Below, in pieces: positions 45,306-53,766 of a stretch of 64,000 nucleotides of DNA (positions within the stretch are counted from its first letter, which is position 1; each line of letters opens with the position of its first letter). Where the stretch lies: NCBI GenBank assembly GCA_016792845.1, contig JAEUKH010000042.1, forward strand, positions 62,001 through 126,000. Direction: 5' to 3'. The notes under the pieces are model-generated. The model worked only from the letters and a program-made list of their open reading frames with translations, had not been told where the DNA came from and ran no database searches. Made by a program: the position numbers and the translations under genes. The stretch is from Myxococcales bacterium (GTDB taxonomy: Bacteria > Myxococcota_A > Polyangia > Polyangiales > Ga0077539).

Positions 45306-46976
45306 ATGCCAACGCAGCTCCTCTCTCGTACGCTTCTGACCCTCGCCCTTGCCGCCACCTCGACGGGTTGCGGTGCCTTCTTTCAAGCCCGCGCCAACGT
45401 CACGCCCGCCTCAGCACGCGTCGAAGTACGCGGAGATGCGCGTACGACGGCCGCCGCGGGGCTCCTCGCCTCGGGCCTGTCGATGCTCGCCGAGGGTGGC
45501 GCCGCAGCTTCACACCCCGCGTCGACGGTCTCGGTTCACACTCCCTCGCTCTCGGAGCCTGCGGTGGCGAGCAGCACGACCCTCGCGACCGGCGTCGAGA
45601 CCGCCTCAAGCGCCACCGTCAACGGCCTCGCGACCCCTGCCGCGCAGGTGAGCACCACGCAGGTCAGCACCGCGCAGGTCAGCACCGCGCAGGTCAGCAC
45701 CGCGCAAGGGGGCGTTGGGGGTGACGCGACGGGCCTCAGGGTGGCCGCGGGCGCCGCTCAGGGGCAGGTCGCGATGGGCACCCTCACCTACGGCCGGGTG
45801 ACCAACGTCAGCGTCATGCGGGTGACCTCGACCGACCGGACCGACATCGTCGCGGGGGGCGAAATCACCCTCGAAGGCGCGCCCCTCGCAGAGGGCCTCA
45901 AGGTGCTTGAGGGGAGCTTCCAAATCGGCGGTCGGGTCGAGCTCGGCGCGGGCGAGGTGCTCACCCGGAGCGCAGGACGCGGGGGCGCGCGGGCGGGCGC
46001 TTCGGTGCGCGTCGGCGCGTCGACGCAGCAGATCCTCAGGGCGCGCCGCGCACGGTGGACGGTGACCTCGGGCGCTGTCTTGGTCGAAGACCGTCAACAC
46101 CGTCGCTTCCGGTGCCGCATCACCGGCGGTTCGATGGTGGTCTCGAGCGAAGGCTCAAACCCCAGCGGCAACACTGTGTGGACGCCCGGCGAAGGCTCGC
46201 TCTCGATCGAGGTCGTCGCCATGGGCGATGAGCGCCTCGCCCTCGACGGCGCGGTGCCAAGCGTCGAAACCGGCGGCGCGGGCGCAGCGGGCGTCGTGAC
46301 GGTGCCCGGGCTCTCGCCGCGCGCCCTCCACGCGCTCGACCTCCTCGCCAACGCGGCACCCTCGCACAGCCCCGAGGCGCTGCGCCTCGCGGCGGCGGTC
46401 GACATGGTGATTCGCGAGAGCCAAGACCCCGCCGCCACGGTGCTCTCGGTGCCCATCACGGGGCGCTCGGTGGTGCTCCTCGTCGACGTCTCGTACAGCA
46501 TGAACGACCCCGACCCGCGTGCCTCAGACCTCTCGCTCGGGCGCGACGCGCGGCCTCGCAAGTTCGACGTGGCGCGGGCCGAACTGGTGAAGATCCTCGG
46601 CTCGGTAGCCCCCGACGTCGCGGTGAACATCATCGCCTTCAGCTCGGTCTCGAACCGCCTCTGGCAAGCGCCCGCCGCGGTCAGCGACGCCGGGCTCTCA
46701 GCCGCGGTCTCGTGGGTCGCGGGCCTTCGGGTCGCCGACGAGACGCATCCCCTCGAAGCCTTCGAGGCCGCCGCGGCGATGTCGCCCGAACAGATCGTGC
46801 TCGTCTCAGACGGGCGCCCCTCAGACCGCGAAGAGGTCGCTCAGTCTGTGCTCGGCCTCGCCGCGGGGCTCTCGACCCGCATCCGCATCGACGTCATCGG
46901 CATCGGCCCTGATCAAGACCGCGCGTTTCTCTCGGCCCTCGCCGAGCGGGGTCGCGGCACCCTGCGGATGCGTTAG
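45306..46976 (+). CDS. von Willebrand factor A-domain lipoprotein with FecR-like region
   Basis: A 556-residue lipoprotein: signal LALAATSTGCGAF (Cys about 22). A low-complexity Thr/Ser/Ala/Gln stretch (to about 140) includes four QVSTA repeats. Beta-rich central domains (about 145-350) resemble FecR-type sensor domains (RRARWTVTSGAVLVEDRQ). A vWA domain occupies the C-terminal ~190 residues. It has an intact MIDAS metal site: DVSYSMN (DxSxS) and VSDGRPSD. Such proteins usually mediate metal-dependent protein binding at the cell surface. Start ATG 45306 gives the lipoprotein signal; the upstream open frame is rejected. Confidence 0.85.
   Translation: MPTQLLSRTLLTLALAATSTGCGAFFQARANVTPASARVEVRGDARTTAAAGLLASGLSMLAEGGAAASHPASTVSVHTPSLSEPAVASSTTLATGVETASSATVNGLATPAAQVSTTQVSTAQVSTAQVSTAQGGVGGDATGLRVAAGAAQGQVAMGTLTYGRVTNVSVMRVTSTDRTDIVAGGEITLEGAPLAEGLKVLEGSFQIGGRVELGAGEVLTRSAGRGGARAGASVRVGASTQQILRARRARWTVTSGAVLVEDRQHRRFRCRITGGSMVVSSEGSNPSGNTVWTPGEGSLSIEVVAMGDERLALDGAVPSVETGGAGAAGVVTVPGLSPRALHALDLLANAAPSHSPEALRLAAAVDMVIRESQDPAATVLSVPITGRSVVLLVDVSYSMNDPDPRASDLSLGRDARPRKFDVARAELVKILGSVAPDVAVNIIAFSSVSNRLWQAPAAVSDAGLSAAVSWVAGLRVADETHPLEAFEAAAAMSPEQIVLVSDGRPSDREEVAQSVLGLAAGLSTRIRIDVIGIGPDQDRAFLSALAERGRGTLRMR
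45646..45708 (+). repeat. 15-bp tandem repeat in the vWA protein gene
   Basis: Four copies of a 15-base unit (CAGGTCAGCACCGCG; the first is slightly different) encode QVSTA/T repeats in the linker. Copy number could change in frame. Confidence 0.85.
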
Positions 46977-47084
46977 TCACCCGCGGCGTCGCCGTCACTG
47001 GCGAGGCGACACGATCCGTGCGAACACCCCTCGCATCGCAGCCGCCTCGCGCACGAGGCCGCGCGACCCCAAACGAGGTGCACA

Positions 47085-47546
47085 ATGCAATTTCGCACGC
47101 TTCTCACAGTGATTTCGCTGGCGGCGCTCTCGGCCTGCGCGCGCAGCGCGGCCCCCGCCCCGGCCACCGCGACCACCACCCAAGCCGCCGCGGCGAACAG
47201 CGAGCAAGAGCGCTTCCGGCGCATGAGCGTTGAAGAGCTTTCGCGCGCCATGGCCGCCAACGAGGCCGTCACGGTGATCGACAACAACGGCCGCGAGCGG
47301 TACGAGCAGGGGCACATCCCCTCGGCGCGCCACGTCGGCCACGACGAGGTCACCCCCGCGGTGCTCCCCGCCGACCGCGCCGCGCGGCTGGTGTTCTATT
47401 GCTACAACGAGTCGTGCCACGCGTGTCACAACGCCGCCAACCAGGCGCTGAACCTCGGGTACACCAACGTCTTCATTCTGCCCGCCGGCATCACCGGCTG
47501 GCAGGCCGCCAACCAGCGCGTGGTGAGCGGCCCGAACCCGAGCTGA
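47085..47546 (+). CDS. Rhodanese-like domain lipoprotein
   Basis: A 153-residue lipoprotein: signal VISLAALSACARS, Ala/Thr linker, then a single rhodanese domain with the CH2 motif-like segment VTVIDNNGRERYEQGHIPSARHV. The active-site loop CYNESCHA supplies the catalytic Cys. Rhodaneses transfer sulphane sulphur; the periplasmic or outer-membrane location suggests a redox or thiol role. The GITGWQAANQ end is typical. GAGG six bases before ATG 47085 supports the start. Confidence 0.88.
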   Translation: MQFRTLLTVISLAALSACARSAAPAPATATTTQAAAANSEQERFRRMSVEELSRAMAANEAVTVIDNNGRERYEQGHIPSARHVGHDEVTPAVLPADRAARLVFYCYNESCHACHNAANQALNLGYTNVFILPAGITGWQAANQRVVSGPNPS

Positions 47547-47549
47547 CCC

Positions 47550-47918
47550 TCAGGCCGCTTCGAGCTTCGACACGCCCGCGAAGGTCGCCATCAACGCCCC
47601 GAGCGCCACGGGCACCGCCGCCATCGGCGTGGTGCTCAGCTGCTGCGCTGAATAGATCACCGTCAGCACCCCCGCGCCAAAACAGAAGCCTTGCGCGCGC
47701 GGGTGCCTGCGCACCATCGCCACCCCGATGAAGGCCAGCGCCGCGGCATGAATCGCGGGCCACACCGGCAGCGGGATCTGCGTCATCGCAAAGCGCGGGT
47801 GCTCAGCACGGAAGCGCACGATCACCGCGAGCGACCAGAGAAACCAGCCCCCCGCCGCGAGCGAAAACACCCCCGCCACCACAGGCCACACCGTCTCTCG
47901 CCAAGACCACTTCTTCAT
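47550..47918 (-). CDS. Small hypothetical membrane protein
   Basis: A 122-residue protein with about four helices: VWPVVAGVFSLAAGGWFLWSL, WPAIHAAALAFIGVAMV, FCFGAGVLTVIYSAQQL and AVPVALGALMATFAGV. No polar motif or family recognised. I start at ATG 47918 (MKKWSWRE); the frame is open to 47945. It is convergent with the rhodanese gene, stop to stop four bases apart. Confidence 0.65.
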   Translation of the reverse strand: MKKWSWRETVWPVVAGVFSLAAGGWFLWSLAVIVRFRAEHPRFAMTQIPLPVWPAIHAAALAFIGVAMVRRHPRAQGFCFGAGVLTVIYSAQQLSTTPMAAVPVALGALMATFAGVSKLEAA

Positions 47919-47972
47919 CGCGGAGGCACCGTACGAAGCCCCCAAGCCGAGGCTTCACCACGAAACGACGAA

Positions 47973-48000
47973 GGGCCCGCGACGGAGACCGTGCGAGCCC
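47973..48000 (-). terminator. Terminator hairpin of tRNA-Ser
   Basis: On the minus strand, GGGCTCGC-ACGG-TCT-CCGT-C-GCGGGCCC folds into a near-perfect hairpin with one G-T pair, 19 bases after the tRNA 3' end. It is followed by a short T-rich tract (TTCGTCGTTTCG). Confidence 0.6.
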
Positions 48001-48019
48001 TCGATCAATCAACACTCTG

Positions 48020-48106
48020 CGGAGGCGACAGGATTTGAACCTGTGGTAGAGTTTCCCCTACGACGGCTTAGCAAGCCGCTGCCTTAAGCCACTCGGCCAC
48101 GCCTCC
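48020..48106 (-). tRNA. tRNA-Ser (anticodon GCU)
   Basis: Reading the minus strand, the acceptor stem GGAGGCG pairs with CGCCTCC. The D arm (TGGCCGAGTGGCTTAAGGC) is followed by an anticodon arm GGCTT-GCT-AAGCC, giving anticodon GCU for AGC/AGU serine codons. A long variable arm typical of serine tRNAs (TCGTAGGGGAAACTCTACC) and the T arm with GGTTCAAATCC follow. The discriminator base is G, and CCA is not encoded. Confidence 0.97.
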
Positions 48107-48139
48107 ATCGCTCAAACCTCTCGGCTCAAGCGGAGCGCC

Positions 48140-48168
48140 TACCTACCACCCCCCGACACCGGTGGCAA
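48140..48168 (-). promoter_or_regulatory. Probable housekeeping promoter of tRNA-Ser
   Basis: TTGCCA, 17 bases, then TAGGTA on the minus strand, ending 34 bases before the tRNA 5' end. The -35 is a good match to TTGACA; the -10 is weak. Position and spacing make it the best candidate. Confidence 0.4.
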
Positions 48169-48178
48169 GCGCGAATCG

Positions 48179-48466
48179 TCAGGCCGACACCCCGTGCGCC
48201 AGCTTTCGCACGGCGTCTTCGAACACGACTTCGACACGGTTGCCCTCGACCGAGGTCACGTACCCCTTGCCAAACTTGCCGTGCTGCACCAAAGCGCCGC
48301 GCTCGTACCGCGACGACATCTCGTAAGGCACGAACGCGTCGTCAGCCTTTTCGGCGATCAGCTCGGCCCACTTCGGCAGGCCCGAAGGCGGCGGGTTGAA
48401 GCCCATCGAGCCCTCTGCGGGGCCACCCCGGGTGCCGCTCGCCTTCTTTGTGCGCTTCATCGACAT
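48179..48466 (-). CDS. Small protein with UvrD/PcrA-tail-like (Tudor-type) domain
   Basis: A 95-residue soluble protein: a basic start (MKRTKKASGTRGG), a short helix (LPKWAELIAEKADD), then a ~40-residue beta segment, RGALVQHGKFGKGYVTSVEG followed by RVEVVFEDAVRKLAHG. The pattern 'v.H..fG.G.V......v.v.F....rkL' is that of the C-terminal Tudor-like domain of UvrD/PcrA helicases, which binds RNA polymerase. A stand-alone version is widespread in myxobacteria as a hypothetical protein, as I recall. GGAGG lies 11 bases before ATG 48466. Function inferred only by resemblance. Confidence 0.7.
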   Translation of the reverse strand: MSMKRTKKASGTRGGPAEGSMGFNPPPSGLPKWAELIAEKADDAFVPYEMSSRYERGALVQHGKFGKGYVTSVEGNRVEVVFEDAVRKLAHGVSA

Positions 48467-48517
48467 GACTGGCAATACCTCCGCGGGGTGTCAATCACAC
48501 CTTGGTCGCGCGCGCAA

Positions 48518-49732
48518 TCAAAGCGTGTGGACGAAGAGGCCCGAGCGGAGCTTCGGCTCGAACCAGGTGCTCTTCGGGGGCATCAGCCGACCCGCGTCGC
48601 TCACCGCCAAGAGCTCGGCCATCGACGTCGGATACATCGCGATGGCGAGGCTCCAGCCCTCGTCGCGCACCCTCGCTTCGAGCGCCGCGGTGCCTCGGAT
48701 GCCGCCGACAAAATCGACATTCTTGTCGCGCCGCGGGTCGTCGATGCCGAAGAGCCCCGCGAGGAGGTGGTCTTGCACCCACGACGCGTCGAGCCGCGCC
48801 ACGGGGTCGTCGTCGTTGCGGGTCGCGGCGTGAAAGCGCCCGCGGTACCAGCGCCCGCCCACGAAGAGGCCCACGCTCCGTGCGGCGGTAGGCTGCGCGT
48901 CGGCGACGGGTTCGAGGTCGAGCACGGCGCCCAGGGCGGCCAAGAGCGCCTCGGGGCTGCGGCCTCGGGTGTCGCGAACGAGCCGGTGGTAAGGCAAAAT
49001 CTGCAACTGATCGTCAGGGAAGACCACCGCGAGGAAGCGATCGTGCTCGCCCCCCTCACCGGCCCGCAGCGCGTGCACACGGCTCGCCGCGGCGCTGCGA
49101 TGGTGGCCGTCGGCGACGTAGAGCGTCTCGACCCCCGCGAAGAGCCCTTCGAGGCGCTCGCTGTCGCTCCGTGACAACACCCAGAAGGTGTGGCCGACCC
49201 CGTCGTCGGTGACGAAATCCCACGTCGGCGCCTCGGCCGTCACCCGCGCCACGAGCCCATCGATGGCGGCCTCGGCGCGGTACGCGAGAAACACGGGTTC
49301 GTCGTGGGCCGCCAGCGCGTGCACATGCAGGGTGCGGTCGTCTTCCTTGTCGGCCCGGGTCTTCTCGTGCTTGCGGATGACGTCGCAGTCGTACTCATCG
49401 ACCGAGACGCAGCCCACCACGCCCACCTGGCGATGGGCGCCCATGGTCTGAGCGTAGAGGTAGAGATGCGCCTCGGCGTCGCGCACCAGCGCGCCCGCGT
49501 TGATCATGCCCCGCAGGTTGCTCACCGCGCGGAGGTACACCGCCGGGTCGTGCTCGTCGACGCCCTCGGGCAGGTCGATCTCGGGTCGAGAGACGTGCAA
49601 GAAGCTCGCGGGCTTCGAGGCCGCGAGGGCGCGCGCCTCGCGCGTGTTGATCACGTCGTACGGCGGCGACGCCACCTCTCGCACCAGACTCGCCGACGGG
49701 CGCAGCGCCCGAAATGCCTTCACCATCACCAT
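48518..49732 (-). CDS. DUF1015 family protein
   Basis: A 404-residue cytoplasmic protein matching DUF1015 along its length: the opening RPSASLVREVASPPYDVINT, the charged motif IRKHEKTRADKEDDR, LYVADGHHRSAAASR, and the C-terminal MPPKSTWFEPKLRSGLF. The family is widespread and conserved; related proteins are linked to serine phosphorylation or serine metabolism (SerK-like fold with an ADGHHR motif). The precise reaction here is unproven. GGGAG nine bases upstream supports ATG 49732. It precedes, in transcription order, the UvrD-tail-like protein gene. Confidence 0.9.
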   Translation of the reverse strand: MVMVKAFRALRPSASLVREVASPPYDVINTREARALAASKPASFLHVSRPEIDLPEGVDEHDPAVYLRAVSNLRGMINAGALVRDAEAHLYLYAQTMGAHRQVGVVGCVSVDEYDCDVIRKHEKTRADKEDDRTLHVHALAAHDEPVFLAYRAEAAIDGLVARVTAEAPTWDFVTDDGVGHTFWVLSRSDSERLEGLFAGVETLYVADGHHRSAAASRVHALRAGEGGEHDRFLAVVFPDDQLQILPYHRLVRDTRGRSPEALLAALGAVLDLEPVADAQPTAARSVGLFVGGRWYRGRFHAATRNDDDPVARLDASWVQDHLLAGLFGIDDPRRDKNVDFVGGIRGTAALEARVRDEGWSLAIAMYPTSMAELLAVSDAGRLMPPKSTWFEPKLRSGLFVHTL

Positions 49733-49755
49733 CGTGGCCGACTCCCGTCAGAGGC

Positions 49756-50952
49756 TCATGGAGCCTTTGATTCATTTGCAAATTCAAGCGCTTGAGAGAG
49801 ATCATCGAGCAGGTCGTCGGTGTCTTCGCAGCCCACCGCGAGGCGCACCATGCCCACCGAGATGCCCAGGGCCTCGCGCTGCGCGGGGCTGAGCTTTGCC
49901 ATCGAGGCGGGATACTGCACAAGGCTCTCGACGCCGCCGAGGCTCGTCGCGAGGGCGAAGAGCTTGAGCCGCGGCACCACCCGCCGCGCCGCCTCGTCGC
50001 CGCCGCGCAGCGCGAAGGAGAGCACGCCGCCGTAGCCTCGGTGCTGCCGCTTCGCGGCCTCGGAGGCCGGGTGATGTGCGAGGCTCGGGTACCAGACTGA
50101 CGCCACCGCGGGGTGTGACGCGAGGTGCTCGGCCACCGCCTCGGCGCTGCGGTTGTGCTGCGCCATGCGGAGCGCGAGGGTGCGAACGCCGCGCGAGATC
50201 AGCCACGCGTCGAAGGGCGCGATCACGGCCCCGAGCACGCGGTGATGGGCCCACGCGCGGTCGCAGAAGGCGCGGGTCGAGGCGAGCACGCCCCCCATCG
50301 CGTCGCTGTGCCCGGCGAGGTACTTCGTGGCGCTGTGGAGCACCACGTCGACGCCCCACTCGGCGGGTCGACAGTTGAACGGCGAGGCGAGGGTGGCGTC
50401 GCAGAGCACCACCGCGCCGACCGCGTGCGCGCGGGCCGAGAGCGCCGCGAGGTCGATCAGATCGAGCGTCGGGTTTGCCGGGACTTCGACCACCACCGCC
50501 CGCGTCGTGGCGTCGATGAGGCGCTCGAAGTGCTCGATTTCAGGCCCCTCGGCGTAGCGCACGGCGGCCCCGAGGCGCGGCGCCAGGGTGCGCAGAAAGG
50601 TCGCGGTCTCGCCGTAGAGGGTGCGCGCCGCGACGATGGTGCCGGGCGTGTCGAGGGCCGCGAGGAGCGCGACGCTCACCGCCGCCATGCCGCTCGCCGT
50701 GCAGAGCGCGGCCTCGGTGCCTTCGAGGGTGGCGAGCTGCGCCTCGAGGGCGCGCTGGTTGGGCGAGCCCCAACGGCGGTAAAAATGCGTCGGCGCGGTC
50801 GACGCCGAGAAGCGCGCGCCGGCCTCAAGGTCTGGCCAGCGATAGGTCGCGCTCAGATGCACCGCCGACGCCACCTCGTCGGCCTCGGCAGCACACTCTG
50901 AGGCGATCGCCGCGTGAATCGCCCGGGTCGAGAAGCCCTGTCTCTCACTCAC
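49756..50952 (-). CDS. PLP-dependent cystathionine gamma-synthase family enzyme
   Basis: A 398-residue member of the Cys/Met-metabolism PLP family (cystathionine gamma-synthase, gamma-lyase, methionine gamma-lyase), acting in the cytoplasm on sulphur amino acids. Diagnostic segments: THFYRRWGSPNQRALEAQLA, LEGTEAALCTASGMAAVS, VLCDATLASPFNCRP (PLP-ring Asp), and the PLP Lys in HSATKYLAGHSDAMGG. The late GGVESLVQYPASM and GMVRLAVGCEDTDDLLDDL segments match. The family's subgroups cannot be separated by eye, so no gene symbol is given. Starts at GTG 50952, 24 bases upstream of the DUF1015 gene in the same orientation, so co-transcription is likely. Confidence 0.92.
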   Translation of the reverse strand: MSERQGFSTRAIHAAIASECAAEADEVASAVHLSATYRWPDLEAGARFSASTAPTHFYRRWGSPNQRALEAQLATLEGTEAALCTASGMAAVSVALLAALDTPGTIVAARTLYGETATFLRTLAPRLGAAVRYAEGPEIEHFERLIDATTRAVVVEVPANPTLDLIDLAALSARAHAVGAVVLCDATLASPFNCRPAEWGVDVVLHSATKYLAGHSDAMGGVLASTRAFCDRAWAHHRVLGAVIAPFDAWLISRGVRTLALRMAQHNRSAEAVAEHLASHPAVASVWYPSLAHHPASEAAKRQHRGYGGVLSFALRGGDEAARRVVPRLKLFALATSLGGVESLVQYPASMAKLSPAQREALGISVGMVRLAVGCEDTDDLLDDLSQALEFANESKAP

Positions 50953-51004
50953 AATGACCGGCGACCTTGCACAGAGCGGCGCGATGAAGCAAGGGTGCCC
51001 GACG

Positions 51005-51226
51005 ATGACGCTCCCCTACGCACCCGAGGCCATCAGCGCCGCCGCCGAGCGGGCGTGCCTTGAACATCACCTCGAGAGCGCCTTTGTCGGCTCGGTGATG
51101 GCCTACATGAGCGAAGACGAAGACACCTGGCCGAGCTGCTGCGGCTCGGGTTGCGAGCCGTGCGTGCTCAGTCTCGAAAGCGCCGCCCGGCGGGCGCTCA
51201 TTCTGCTTGAAAAAGGGCAAGTGTAG
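51005..51226 (+). CDS. Small Cys-motif protein (oxidoreductase-like N-terminal family)
   Basis: About 73 residues from ATG 51005 (MTLPYAPEAI), with in-frame ATGs at 50954 and 50984 as alternatives. The core CCGSGCEPCVL, followed by a short helix, matches the 'oxidoreductase-like protein, N-terminal' family seen in small bacterial and mitochondrial proteins. The four closely spaced Cys probably bind a metal or cluster. It is divergent from the PLP enzyme. Function unknown. Confidence 0.7.
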   Translation: MTLPYAPEAISAAAERACLEHHLESAFVGSVMAYMSEDEDTWPSCCGSGCEPCVLSLESAARRALILLEKGQV

Positions 51227-51288
51227 AGCGGCACTCAAATCGCGACGCGTCGCCCGCAGAAAGACTGGTACCGTCGGCTGCGACGCCG

Positions 51289-52161
51289 ATGAGCAATCAA
51301 CTTCTCAAGTGTGGCAACTGCGGAGCGCCTCTCAACAGCCTCAACGTCTATTGCACTTATTGCAACCGTTGGAATGTCGATCCGAACGATCCGGCGTCGC
51401 CCCCCGCGATGCCCCCGCAGACTGCGCAGGCCGCGCCGACTGCGGCGACGCCTCCGCCCGCGCCCGCAGCGCCCGTCGCAGCGCCTCCGCCCGCAGCGCC
51501 TCCGCCCGCAGCGCCTCCGCCCGCAGCGTCCGCCCCCGTTGCGGCCCGCGCACCCGCAACGCCCGCGGCGCCCGCCAAGGCCAGCAACGCGGGGGCGCGT
51601 AAGCCGGTGTCGGTCGAGGCCCACGCGCTCAACGCGAGCCGCGCCAAAGCCTTTGCCAGCGCGGCGAAGGAGCACGGCGACAACCGAAGCTTTGCCAAGG
51701 CCGCGAGCGCGTGGGCGCATCGCCGCGAGGCTGAACCCAGCGAAGAAGAAGAGGGGCTCCTCGCGTCGGTCGAGGCGACCCTGGCGGCGGCGTACTACGT
51801 CACCACCGCCGACGATCACGACGCCCTCGACGAAAACGAGTACGGGGCGCTGCTCGATGCCTTCGGCGAGCTGCTCGAAGGGGTGCCCGACGAAGACGAG
51901 CTTGAGACGCTCATCGAGGAGTGGGACGCCGCGATCGACGACGACGAAGAGGGCTTCCTCGCGTGGGTCGCCGAGACGCTCCCGAGCTCGGCCGAGCGTC
52001 GCACGGCCTTCGAGCTCGCAGTGACCGTGAGCGCCCACGACGAAGAACTCACGGAAGATGAAGAGGCCGCCCTTGAGGCCCTCGCAGAGGCCTTCGAGAT
52101 CGACCCGCGGCAGGCCGAGCGGCTCACCGAGCGGGCCCTTGAGCGGCTCGAAGAGGGCTGA
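51289..52161 (+). CDS. Zinc-ribbon protein with Ala/Pro linker and TerB-like domain
   Basis: A 290-residue cytoplasmic protein. An N-terminal zinc ribbon (LKCGNCGAPLNSLNVYCTYC) is joined by a ~70-residue Ala/Pro linker (APPPAAPPPA repeats) to an acidic all-helical C-terminal region. The segment DEELTEDEEAALEALAEAFE matches TerB-like domains, which are metal-binding helical bundles linked to tellurite resistance and membrane stress. No other ter genes are nearby, so a tellurite role is unproven. The linker contains short 15- to 18-bp direct repeats (about 51480-51530). ATG 51289 fits the ribbon start. Confidence 0.8.
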   Translation: MSNQLLKCGNCGAPLNSLNVYCTYCNRWNVDPNDPASPPAMPPQTAQAAPTAATPPPAPAAPVAAPPPAAPPPAAPPPAASAPVAARAPATPAAPAKASNAGARKPVSVEAHALNASRAKAFASAAKEHGDNRSFAKAASAWAHRREAEPSEEEEGLLASVEATLAAAYYVTTADDHDALDENEYGALLDAFGELLEGVPDEDELETLIEEWDAAIDDDEEGFLAWVAETLPSSAERRTAFELAVTVSAHDEELTEDEEAALEALAEAFEIDPRQAERLTERALERLEEG

Positions 52162-52162
52162 T

Positions 52163-52192
52163 TTCACAAGCGCCGCGGGGTGCTGCTAGAAT
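52163..52192 (+). promoter_or_regulatory. Candidate housekeeping promoter
   Basis: TTCACA (52163-52168), 18 bases, then TAGAAT (52187-52192): one mismatch each to the -35 and -10 consensus. It lies just after the TerB-like gene and ~120 bases before the small Cys-rich gene at 52316, implying a long leader. Confidence 0.45.
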
Positions 52193-52315
52193 GCCTTCGC
52201 TGCGGTGTCCGTCGCAGCACGCCGGCCGTGTCTCCGTGGCGCGGCGGGTGTGTTTCGAAGCTCCCTACTCTTTGAGGGCCTCGCGCGACGCGGGCCGTCG
52301 ATTCAGGCAAGCACC

Positions 52316-52738
52316 ATGACGCGATCGCAGCTCTTGTTCGCCCTCGGATGTGTCTTCACCCTCGCCGCCGAGGGTGTCGAGGCGCGCCCCCGCCCGGCGC
52401 CGGTGGTGGCGCAGCGCAACGCTCAGAATCGCGCGTGCACCGACTGCGGCACCCAGACCTGCGGGCCGCCGATGGTGCAGTGCACGACGGTGTGCGAGCG
52501 GCCGACCATTCCGCCGCGCTCGGCCGAGTCGCTTGAGCGGTGCCGTCAGGCTTGCCAAGACCGTTGGTTGGCGTGCGTCGCGACCTCGTGCCAGGCCTGC
52601 GCGGGGGTGTACTCGGCGCCTCCGGGGGTCGAGCCCTTCCCCGTGCGCCCGGGCCAGGGTGGCGGGCCGACGGTGGTGCAGGTGGCCCCGACGGCGCCCG
52701 CGCGGGGCCGCGTGGTGAATCTCCGCCGCGGCCGCTAA
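52316..52738 (+). CDS. Small secreted Cys-rich protein
   Basis: A 140-residue exported protein: signal peptide LLFALGCVFTLAAEGVEA, then a mature part with about ten cysteines in CTDCGTQTCGPPMVQCTTVC and CRQACQDRWLACVATSCQAC, and a Gly/Pro/Val-rich basic tail. The Cys spacing suggests disulphide stabilisation. No family recognised. The first M in the longer open frame (52205) is not used, because the signal begins at 52316. The next gene starts 14 bases downstream and may be co-transcribed. Confidence 0.68.
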   Translation: MTRSQLLFALGCVFTLAAEGVEARPRPAPVVAQRNAQNRACTDCGTQTCGPPMVQCTTVCERPTIPPRSAESLERCRQACQDRWLACVATSCQACAGVYSAPPGVEPFPVRPGQGGGPTVVQVAPTAPARGRVVNLRRGR

Positions 52739-52752
52739 ACCCTCACACTTTC

Positions 52753-53742
52753 ATGCGTTTTCGATTCTGGAGTGAGACCCTCGGGCTCGACGCTCTGGCC
52801 TCTGGGGCTTTGCTCTCGGTGCTCGCCGCGCACCAGACGGGGCTCCTTTGCGCGGTGCGCCCGGCGGCGCGAGACCAGCTCGGCCCGCTCCTCGACGCGG
52901 CGGCCGCGGCGGGCGTCTCGGTTGGGCTCTGGCCCATGCTCGACGACCACCACGGTCGGTGGATCAACGCCACCAACACCGACGCCGCGAGCGACTTCGT
53001 GGGCGCGCTGCTCGATCGGTACGCCCACCACGAGAGCCTCACCGAGATCGCCCTCGACCTCGAGCCGCCGTTCGGCCTCGTGGCCCGGCTCACCAACTCG
53101 CTCCCGCGCGAGGCGCGCCCTCAGGCGACGCTCCCGTGGTCGCTCCACCCGCGCGCGACCGAGCGCTCCCTGGCCCGCTTGATCGCGCGCATTCACCGCG
53201 CGGGGCTCTCGGTGACCGCCGCGGCGGTGCCCTTGGTGCTCCTCGACCCCACGGGCGGAGGCACCTTCGAGTGGGCCCTCGGCACCCCGGTCGATCGCCT
53301 CGACTTCGACCGCGTCAGCGTGATGCTCTACACCTCGATGTTCGAGGGCTGGTCGTGGGGCATGGTGAGCCGCCGCGGGGCCCGCAGCCTGCTCCGCCTC
53401 GGCGCCGAAGCGGCGCTGCGACGCTACCAGCACCGGGCCTCGGTCTCGCTCGGCGCCATCGCCACCGGCGCCCTCGGCGATGAGCCCGTGTACCGCAACC
53501 CCGACGAGCTCGCCGACGACCTCGCGGTGGTGCGCGACGTGGGCATCACCGATGTGGCCCTCTTCGACCTCGGCGGCGCCGTGGCGCGCGGGCCCGTCAC
53601 CCGCTGGCTCGGGGCCCTCGGGTCGTCGCACCGCGCGCGGGTGGTGCCGCACCGCAGCCACCGCCTCGGGTGGCATCTCGGGGCCGCGGTGGGGCGCGCT
53701 TTACCCTTGTTTTTGAGGCGTTTTCAACAATCGTCAGGGTGA
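52753..53742 (+). CDS. Hypothetical TIM-barrel-like protein
   Basis: A 329-residue soluble protein with no signal peptide. It alternates strands and helices like a (beta/alpha)8 barrel: GVSVGLWPMLDDHHG, LTEIALDLEPPFGLVAR, GLSVTAAAVPLVLLDPTG, FDRVSVMLYTSMFEGWSWG, and ITDVALFDLGGAVARG. The acidic DLE at one strand end recalls glycoside-hydrolase-type barrels, where a Glu sits at that position, but I cannot name a family. It ends in a basic tail (FLRRFQQSSG). Confidence 0.66.
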   Translation: MRFRFWSETLGLDALASGALLSVLAAHQTGLLCAVRPAARDQLGPLLDAAAAAGVSVGLWPMLDDHHGRWINATNTDAASDFVGALLDRYAHHESLTEIALDLEPPFGLVARLTNSLPREARPQATLPWSLHPRATERSLARLIARIHRAGLSVTAAAVPLVLLDPTGGGTFEWALGTPVDRLDFDRVSVMLYTSMFEGWSWGMVSRRGARSLLRLGAEAALRRYQHRASVSLGAIATGALGDEPVYRNPDELADDLAVVRDVGITDVALFDLGGAVARGPVTRWLGALGSSHRARVVPHRSHRLGWHLGAAVGRALPLFLRRFQQSSG

Positions 53743-53766
53743 CCGTTTTTTCGTGCCCCTGTGGCA

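Noticed and set aside
51289..52161. Tellurite-resistance operon
   Set aside because: Only a TerB-like domain is present; no TerC, TerD or TerZ gene lies nearby.
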